From contig NZ_CP006879.1 of the NCBI RefSeq assembly GCF_000816845.1, forward strand, positions 372,001 to 436,000: a DNA stretch of 64,000 nt, in the 5' to 3' direction. Positions 58,000 through 64,000 of this stretch are shown here, piece by piece. Each line of letters begins with the position of its first letter. Within the stretch, counting starts at the first letter, position 1. The notes under the pieces were generated by a model. That model made no database searches. It was not told the DNA's origin and saw only the letters and a program-made list of their open reading frames with translations. The stretch is from Rhizobium gallicum bv. gallicum R602sp. GTDB taxonomy: Bacteria > Pseudomonadota > Alphaproteobacteria > Rhizobiales > Rhizobiaceae. Both the position numbers and the translations under genes were made by a program.

Positions 58000-58015
58000 A
58001 GTATCAAATGATACT
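58000..58015. promoter_or_regulatory. Palindromic operator before the MqsRA-like operon
   Basis: AGTATC-AAAT-GATACT, a perfect inverted repeat with 6-bp arms, about 36 bases before the toxin-like ATG. On the minus strand a TTGACT about 17 bases upstream could be a -35 box, placing the palindrome over the -10. That is the expected position for autorepression by the HTH antitoxin. Confidence 0.5.
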
Positions 58016-58916
58016 ATTCCTTCAAAGTCAATACCGAACTCTATTCGCCGGCCGTTTCGCGCACTCCGGGCTGAGGAGCAGGCGTCCGAAATGAATGGAC
58101 AAATCGGTGTTTAATAGCAATAGCCGTTAACGTGATGTGTGTGTATGTAGGCCGCCAGGGTTGATCTGTTTCGACTAGGCGGTGTTCTCTCAGATAATGC
58201 AGGTCTGATGGCATCTGACATCACATTCTCTCTATTTCGTCCAGGATCACCTACGATGTGCGAGTACGTCACGCTCGGCACGGACGTCGATGTGGACGAT
58301 ATCGCGAAATGGTCGAGATGGGCCCCTCGCCGAGGTCGACCGCCTCGATCCCATAGCTTCGGGCCGATCGATGAGGTCAGTTCGAGAATTGGCGGAAAGT
58401 AGCTCGTCCAGCAGATAAGTCGGTATTCTTTGATATTGCCAGGAGTGACCCCCATCAGCTTAAACGTACGCGATACACTAGCCGTCACCACCGACTTCTC
58501 TTTAAAAAGACAGGAAGTCGAACAGACGCTTGCTGGCCCTTGCCGCCCAGGACGGCTTCACGGTCCCAGCGATCAAAGGCGGCCCCCCAACGATGGAGCA
58601 AGCGGCGACAGATAGAACCGATTGAGCATCGCGTCGCACACGTAATACCCCCAATTCGTCAGACGCTCTGTCTCATTTGCGCCCGGGAAATGAAGTAGGA
58701 TCGACCTCCGAAGGAACGACGGAAAAAACCGTTCTCAGCGATGCCCCCGTTCATCGTCCTGAACTTTTGCAAGAAAGATTGATTCGCCAACGCGACGGAA
58801 ACGATTGGCATCATCTGACGGGGCATCGGTCGATTTGCTAGGCAACACCGTACGACCTTAACACGGTCATAGATGCTGTCGAAAGCCAATTCGAGGGCTG
58901 CTGCACAAACTCCGCA
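58016..58916. other. 0.9-kb region with no confident gene
   Basis: Several short frames are open on both strands but none has protein-like composition, a ribosome site or a recognisable motif. A minus-strand stretch near 58660-58890 (IYDRVKVVRCCLANRPMPRQ) could be a fragment, but I cannot assign it. Confidence 0.4.
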
Positions 58917-60676
58917 TCAACGCGAGAGCGACGCCATCAACCAGCTAAGTTCTGTCCGGGCTGCCGAGATAAGGCTGATGTACGAGTTGATGGCGATCGT
59001 GTCGGGCACGTAACGTGCGTCAATGGAATCCGATCTCCCCCGACCCACCATCATGATTCTGAGCGGACTCTTTGAAGTCAACGTAGTCGAAAGGTCATCC
59101 CGATACTTCTCCGCCTGCGCAATATCATCGCGCGTGATAGGATGGTTGGGACGTTTGAATTCGATGATCAGGTAGCTGTCGCCAATATCCTGCTACAGCA
59201 GGAGATCTGGGCGCTTCGACGCACGATCGCCTGTGAATTTCGTATGCCATAGCTGGCGATGATGCTCTTGAGCGTTGCGTTCGATGCCATGGTGGCGAAC
59301 TGCCGGCCGAACACCCAAAGATTCGTTTCGAGAGCTTTATGGACGTTTTGTTCGAGCGTCGCATCGTTCTGGATGAGTTCATCCAGGAAGTCGAGAAACT
59401 CCAACCTTCTCTTCGCCTGGGCCGCCATTGCAGAAAGTTCGACAAGCCCAAACTGTTCGAGCGCTTCAGCGAACGAGCCGACGTCACCTCGGCTGGTTGT
59501 ATTGATCCGCTCGAGCACAGCCCAATAGGCATCGTGCTCGATCGCATCCAATGCGACTTCGGCGATCGTCGAAATCCGATCCTCGCTTTCGCCGTAGAAG
59601 CGTCGGAGTATGCGGCTCAACGCCTCCTCCGCATACCGCCGACGGTGCTCCGGAAGCTGCTGAAGCCGCAAATCGATCTGCCGCTTCAATCGAGCTAGTT
59701 GTAAGCTCATATCGCGGGCGTGAGTCTCCTGCAGTTCCTGCTTCACTATCGACCGAACGTAGGCTTGGATTTCCTGAAATGCCTTGCTGTTTTCGATCAC
59801 TCCGCCCCAATCCGCAGTGACGAAGTGATCATTGCCCTCGAGTTCGACTTCGCCGTAGACGCGCTTCGACAGCTTGAGTGGAATTTCCTCGTCATCGTCC
59901 AACCCGAAGAGCATGGGCCTTCCGACCACCTTTCCGGCGACCTTTAGGACAATACCAGGGGATTCCGGAGCTTTTTTCCCGTCTGCGATCGTAAAATGCA
60001 GTCGGACAGCCCCGCTCTCGCCAAGCACCTCTTCAACCTGCTTGGAAACACCCGGGACATCCTCGACTGACAACTGAACATCGTTGACGAACACTTTGAA
60101 ACTCTCTTCGCGTCCGTACTCGTGAACCAGCACTTCCCGGAAACGATCGGCTGTCGGAAAGTTCAGGCGGTTGTCGAGATCCGACAATACGATCGTTGTC
60201 CCAATTTCACCGCTGGCAGCTTCCTCTTCGATGAAAGGAAGCGGCACGGACTCGAGATCGTTCTCGTTTTCGGTCAGAGCGATCTTGTCAATGGTCAGGC
60301 TGCACCTGCGTCCACGCGCCACGGCGGTAACATCCATCCGATTGGCAAGCGACAGGCCCGCAAACTTTCCAATGCCCTTGCGGCCCTTGACCCTCCGCTT
60401 CATCGAAGGCGTCCGCTCCCCAGTGCGAGCGCGCTTGTCACTCGCGATGTTCAAGTACTCGTTCTGCATTTCGAGAGAAGTCATGCCTGAGCCGTCGTCC
60501 CTGACAACGATCGCTTCGCTGGTCATCGGCAACGGCAATATGATCCAGACGTTTCTTGCGTCAGCATCCCAGGCGTTGTCGACCAGTTCCTTAAGTGCGG
60601 CCTCACTGGAGCGGTAAGTCTCGCCCAAGAGCCGGGTTAACCGCGTATTCACCGAAAAATGTGCGTCGCCACTCAT
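58917..60676 (-). pseudogene. GHKL-type ATPase fused to PD-(D/E)XK nuclease, broken
   Basis: From ATG 60676: an Hsp90-like ATPase with N-box KELVDNAWDADA (N34), D61GSGM, and GRKGIGKFAGLSLANRM, followed by a second domain and a helical region to about residue 500. The frame is lost near 59225. In the next frame a nuclease core follows: FTGDRASKRPDLLL, a TAG at 59193-59195, then QDIGDSYLIIEFKRPNHPIT, i.e. D followed by E-x-K. The end is ISAARTELSWLMASLSR (stop 58917-58919). So one indel and one nonsense codon separate it from a 585-residue ATPase-nuclease, a layout known from MORC-like conflict proteins. Confidence 0.75.
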
Positions 60677-60789
60677 TGCAAAGCAATCCAACTCCCCATT
60701 TGAGATAGTGTTAGCAGATCGCAAATTCGGTCACCATGATAGGTAAACGGCTATCTGCAACTTAAATGAGATTTCCCACGGGAAATATG

Positions 60790-60882
60790 CACCTTCGTCT
60801 TCGACGACGCGCACGTCGACGCCACCGTCGAAGGGGCCATTCAAGCGAAATCCCGGAACGGGGGTCAGACCTGCATAGCGGG
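60790..60882 (+). pseudogene. Aldehyde dehydrogenase fragment
   Basis: TFVFDDAHVDATVEGAIQAK followed by SRNGGQTCIAG is the catalytic-Cys block of an NAD(P)-dependent aldehyde dehydrogenase (succinate-semialdehyde type pattern FDDADxDAAVEGA...GQTC). Only about 30 residues remain; both sides are unrelated. Confidence 0.65.
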
Positions 60883-61047
60883 CTTTGATCGGCCGGCCAC
60901 GGAGGATGGGCTTGAACCGGGCGCGGAAAGCATAGTCGCGCAAGGTGACAAGGCGATGTACCCCTACTTCCGCTTCGGCTTCGTCGCCAGCACGTTCCGG
61001 GTCGAGAAGCGGTACGGCTGGAAGAACTGCACGTCGACGAAGCTGGC
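60883..61047. other. Unassigned junction sequence
   Basis: Between the dehydrogenase and racemase fragments. A plus-strand reading (MYPYFRFGFVASTFRVEKRY, then GWKNCTSTKLAWK) looks coding over about 38 residues before a stop, but I cannot place it in a family. Confidence 0.3.
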
Positions 61048-61372
61048 GTGGAAGGCGCGTCGGGCTACCTGACGATCGACCTCTCCGCGCTCGGGCGGAA
61101 CTACGAGAAGCTGTCCCGGACGGTTTCTCCTAGCCACGTGGCTGCGGTAGTCAAAGCAGACGCCTACGGGCTTGGAGCGGATCAGGTGGCGAGGACCGTG
61201 TATGCGGGCGGCTGCCGCCATTTCTTCATCGCCCAGTTCGTGGAGGCGAAGAAGCTCCGCCCGGCCCTGCCGCAGGACGCACAAATCTTCGTCCTCAACG
61301 GCCTGCAGCCGGGGAACGAAGACATCTGCGCCTCCGAGAACATCGTCCCGGTCATCAACTCGATCGCCCAGT
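61048..61372 (+). pseudogene. alr: Alanine racemase, N-terminal fragment
   Basis: GYLTIDLSALGRNYEKLSRT, then AAVVKADAYGLGADQVARTV with the PLP-binding lysine in VVKADAYGLG, FFIAQFVEAKKLRPALPQDA, QIFVLNGLQPGNEDIC and VPVINSIAQW. Homology stops near 61372, so roughly the first third of the barrel remains without the catalytic Tyr. Not functional. Confidence 0.8.
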
Positions 61373-61689
61373 GGCGATTTCGTCGGCAAGTACGTCTCGA
61401 TGGAGGGACTGGTCAGCGAACGGAGGTTGCGAATATCAAGAATAAGGAACCGCTTGAATGCCATCGGGGTCGGACCGGCGCTCGTGATCGGGAAGACCTC
61501 TATTTATAGGCGTGCCGAACTTTCATCGATGTGACGCAGAATTCTTTAGTCGAATCCTTCAGCTGGGCTCCGCCCGACTTTTCTTTTGTGTATGACTGGT
61601 AGCTCATTTTGCCTTCAGCGATGGGCCAACATTGTTCCAGAATCGGAACGCAGCACGGCAGATCAATGAGTTACAGGCGAGTTGGCCCG

Positions 61690-62530
61690 TTCTAGGGCCG
61701 GTTTTTCAGCGACATGCCAATGATTTCAATGGCTTCACTTTGGAGATTTTGGCATGTCGCATTGCTATTTGCAGCTCACCCTGTCCGATCGTCGGCGTCT
61801 TTATCAGATGAAGGAACGCCCGGTTGGTGAGATCGCTCGCCAGCTTGGGCGCCACCGCTCGACGATCTACCGCGAACTGAAGCGCAACACGTTCCACGAC
61901 CGCGAGTTTCCCGAATACAGCGGTTACTTCGGGACCATTGCCGACGACATCAGCAAGGAGCGGCGTCGACGGCTGCGCAAGCTCACACGCCATCCAGCGC
62001 TGCGCCAGCTTGTCATCGATCAGTTGAAGGCGCATTGGTCGCCGGAACAGATCGCCGGCCGTCTGTCTCGGTGTCAGCGTCATCCGCGTTTGCCCCGAAA
62101 CGATCTATCGCTTCATCTATGGCAAGGAAGACTATCCGCTCGGCCTCTACGAACACCTGCCCGAACGGCGACGCAGACGCCGGCCGCGCGGATCCCGCAA
62201 GCCCCGTGACGGCTTGATCCCGTTTGAACACCGGATCTCTCAACTATCTGATTTTATTGATGATCGGTCGCAGCTCTGGCATTGGGAAGGCGATCTGCTG
62301 ATCTTCGATCGCAAACTCGGCCATTACAATGTGACGTCGCTTGTTGAACGCGTGAGCCGCTACACCGTAATGATCAAGAACCGCAGTCGGCACTCGCGTC
62401 CGATCATGGACAAGATCATTACGGCCTTCTCACCCTTGCTGTCCTCTGCACGCCGCAGTTTTACCTTTGATCGAGGCACCGAGTTTGCCGGCTTTCGGGC
62501 TTTGGAAGACGGGCTCGGCGCCAAGAGGAG
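61690..62530 (+). mobile_element. IS30 remnant 3 (5' part)
   Basis: Transposase from ATG 61754: SDRRRLYQMKERPVGEIARQ, LGRHRSTIYRELKRNTFHDR, then a frame change near 62085 to YRFIYGKEDYPLGLYEHLPE, ITRYTV-like core SLVERVSRYTVMIKNRSRHS and RRSFTFDRGTEFAGFRALED. Sequence ends at about 62525, before the third catalytic residue. It is a different IS30 type from the one at 13.5 kb. Confidence 0.75.
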
Positions 62531-62717
62531 GTCACACCATCATACGACCCAATGTGGGACGAGCCATGAGCGGTCGGAGTCTTTACGGCGCATGACAGCA
62601 CGCTGCGCCATTCGCATCCTACAAAGGTGTTTGCGCGATGCAGGATATGCGGGCGATCTACGAGATTGGAAACGGTCCACAAGGATGACGCACATCGGCC
62701 GCCAAACATCCAACTTG
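62531..62717. other. Short joint with an ISNCY-like trace
   Basis: No gene. CCATGAGCGGTCGGAGTC (about 62562-62580) is identical to 18 bases in the leader of ISNCY-B just before its transposase (about 14703-14721), suggesting a scrap of a related element at the edge of the IS30 remnant. Confidence 0.4.
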
Positions 62718-63026
62718 TCAGATCGGGCCTTTGGTGGAGTTAGATGCCGGTGCCAGCGACAGCCGCAGGCCAAGCACTTTCACCGCTTTGGCGATCGTAT
62801 CGAGCGTCGGATTTCCCCCTGGGCGAAAAACCTTGTAGATGGTTTCACGACTGAGCCCGCTGTCTTTCGCGAATTGTGATGCGCCGCGTGCGCGGGCAAT
62901 ATCGCCGATGGCCGCTGCAATAAGAGCAGGGTCTCCATCCTCTAGAACAGCGTCGAGATAGCCAGTCTGATCCTCGTGGGTTTTGATGTAGTTCTGAATA
63001 TCGAAGCGCGTTGTTTCCAATGCCAT
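62718..63026 (-). CDS. higA: HigA-type antitoxin
   Basis: 102 residues from ATG 63026. N-terminal FDIQNYIKTHEDQTGYLDAV, then VLEDGDPALIAAAIGDIARA and an Xre-like HTH: SQFAKDSGLSRETIYKVFRP, NPTLDTIAKAVKVLGLRLSL. This is the addiction-module antidote (HigA) pattern. It starts one base after the toxin stop (TAAGATG), so the pair is one operon with the toxin first, as in HigBA. It should bind the toxin and repress the promoter. Confidence 0.9.
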   Translation of the reverse strand: MALETTRFDIQNYIKTHEDQTGYLDAVLEDGDPALIAAAIGDIARARGASQFAKDSGLSRETIYKVFRPGGNPTLDTIAKAVKVLGLRLSLAPASNSTKGPI

Positions 63027-63027
63027 C

Positions 63028-63318
63028 TTATAGCTCCTTCGCCATGGCCTTCGCCGTCGCAATGTCACGTTTCTGTCTTGCTTTGTCGCCACCGCACAGC
63101 ATCACCACGATAACATCAGCCTGTCTCACAAAATACAGCCGATAACCCGGCCCATAATCTATTCGTGCCTCGCTTACCCCGCTCCCCACGGGCTTTACAT
63201 CTCCGAAGTTTTCTAATTCGAAACGACGCAATCTGGCGAGAACTCTGTCACGCGCGCGCCGGTCTTTCAGATCTTCCAGCCATCGGGAAAAAGTGACTGT
63301 CAGGCGGACTTCAATCAT
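63028..63318 (-). CDS. higB: HigB/RelE-ParE-type toxin (Gp49-like)
   Basis: 96 residues: EVRLTVTFSRWLEDLKDRRA, RDRVLARLRRFELENFGDVK, EARIDYGPGYRLYFVRQADV, IVVMLCGGDKARQKRDIATA. The GYRLYF and LCGGDKxxQxxDI motifs are those of the Gp49/HigB group, ribosome-dependent mRNA interferases. Intact, ATG at 63318. Located between two IS30 remnants. Confidence 0.9.
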   Translation of the reverse strand: MIEVRLTVTFSRWLEDLKDRRARDRVLARLRRFELENFGDVKPVGSGVSEARIDYGPGYRLYFVRQADVIVVMLCGGDKARQKRDIATAKAMAKEL

Positions 63319-63325
63319 GTGTAGT

Positions 63326-63368
63326 ACAGTACGCAGATTGCATAGGTTGTCAACTGTAATACACAGTT
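63326..63368 (-). promoter_or_regulatory. higBA promoter and operator
   Basis: On the minus strand TTGACA (63353-63348), 16 bases, then TACTGT (63331-63326) form a good sigma-70-type promoter 8 bases before the toxin ATG. A perfect palindrome AACTGT-AATAC-ACAGTT (63352-63368) overlaps the upstream edge of the -35 box, the likely HigA operator. Confidence 0.65.
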
Positions 63369-63584
63369 AATGCTGACTTCACCTCACCGGCTGATGCGCC
63401 AACTTGCTTTCTCATTCTCTCGATCCCTCCAACGACCTGAGCGTCCGAAGAGCCGCGAAGATCGGATTGTCGCCGAATGGGCCGCAAATCAGGGGCAGCC
63501 CAGCTTTCTGGACGCAGCCGTCGAGAAGTACCGTATGACGGCCCTCAAGATGGCCGGTCAGGACTGCGATACGAAGGTCTCCGC

Positions 63585-63925
63585 CTGCCCGATCATGGAC
63601 AGATCATCAATGCATATCATCTCTGCCGTCTTTTGCCCGCCGAAGCTTACCTTCGGCCGCGGGACCGAGTGCGCCGGGTTCAGGCCTCTGGAAGATGGCA
63701 TCGGTGCTTAAGAGCTGGTTCTGCGACCCAAACTCACCCTGGCAAAAAGGTGCGGTCGAGGACACTAACCAGCGTATCCGTCGCTTCCTGCCTGGCGATA
63801 CGGACCTCCACTATCACCCAGCGACAGCTTGTCGACCTCGCCCATCAGCCGAATTCGCTGCCAGGAAGGTGCTCGGGCTACAAAACGCCGGCCGAAGTGT
63901 TCATAGCTCATTTGCGAGAATGTGA
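63585..63925 (+). pseudogene. IS30 remnant 4 (3' part)
   Basis: PIMDRSSMHIISAVFCPP, LTFGRGTECAGFRPLEDGIG, then after a stop/frame change SWFCDPNSPWQKGAVEDTNQ, RIRRFLPGDTDLHY and KVLGLQNAGRSVHSSFARM. It overlaps remnant 3 in content (both include the RGTE(F/C)AGF block), so it derives from a second copy, not from the other half of remnant 3. Confidence 0.7.
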
Positions 63926-64000
63926 TCCCCTACCCTGCATAACCGGCATGATGCACTTAGCGGAGATTCTCCAAAAAAAACCGCGTCAAGCTGCGTCGAT

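Noticed and set aside
58208..58402. Plus-strand 64-codon frame
   Set aside because: No ribosome site, no motif and composition typical of a chance frame.
1..64000. CRISPR arrays, tRNA and rRNA genes
   Set aside because: No regularly spaced short repeats, cloverleaf-like sequences or rRNA segments were seen on reading; a tRNA scan was not possible.

Overview
The window looks like an accessory replicon or symbiotic island of an alpha-proteobacterial rhizobium (Sinorhizobium/Ensifer, Rhizobium or Mesorhizobium). The base composition, the rhizobial IS families (IS66, IS110/IS1111, ISNCY, IS30, IS21, IS3, IS5, IS630) and the cargo all fit this. From memory only, the cargo (LuxR regulator, ATP-grasp enzyme, Opp-type transporter beside a CocE-type hydrolase, ornithine cyclodeaminase, DUF894-type MFS pump) recalls the y4q-y4t genes of Sinorhizobium fredii pNGR234a. 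I could not run a search to confirm that.

Left part (0-8.6 kb): an HNH nuclease gene; a translationally coupled three-gene ABC-three-component conflict operon (DUF3732 SMC-like ATPase, middle component, QxK-nuclease-like effector); a DUF3800 gene; a junction of two truncated genes (vapC-like PIN toxin and metallophosphoesterase); and a small cluster of a basic peptide, a zinc-ribbon peptide and a membrane protein.

8.7-18.7 kb: IS pile-up. Two diverged ISNCY elements flank a frameshifted IS30. The first is interrupted by two IS110 elements. The second is intact and carries an extra gene. Two near-identical IS110 copies each carry a different one-base indel. 18.8-24 kb: remains of a secreted/lipoprotein cluster, a LuxR-type regulator and an intact ATP-grasp enzyme.

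24-35.7 kb: nested insertions. A host IS66 (IS66-1) is interrupted by an IS1111-type element in tnpC and by two further IS66 elements in tnpA, each with 8-bp target duplications. The tnpB of one of these (IS66-3) is split by a 2.6-kb serine-recombinase element with a 2-bp GC duplication; removing it restores an exact 114-codon tnpB.

35.9-43.6 kb: an intact minus-strand operon for peptide-type ABC uptake plus an X-Pro-peptidase/CocE-type hydrolase. 43.9-55.2 kb: scrambled IS21/IS5/IS630/IS66 pieces around intact ornithine cyclodeaminase and MFS genes, an IS110, and an IS3 split at its orfA/orfB junction by an IS1111-type element. 55.2-64 kb: a second defence-like zone with an MqsR-like/MqsA-like/KGGVGR-ATPase operon, a decayed GHKL-ATPase/PD-(D/E)XK nuclease, fragments of housekeeping genes (SNase, ALDH, alanine racemase), and a HigBA-type module between two IS30 remnants.

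Many transposase genes carry single-base frameshifts while most cargo genes are open. That points to real decay of the mobile load, although consensus errors in homopolymers cannot be excluded from one sequence.
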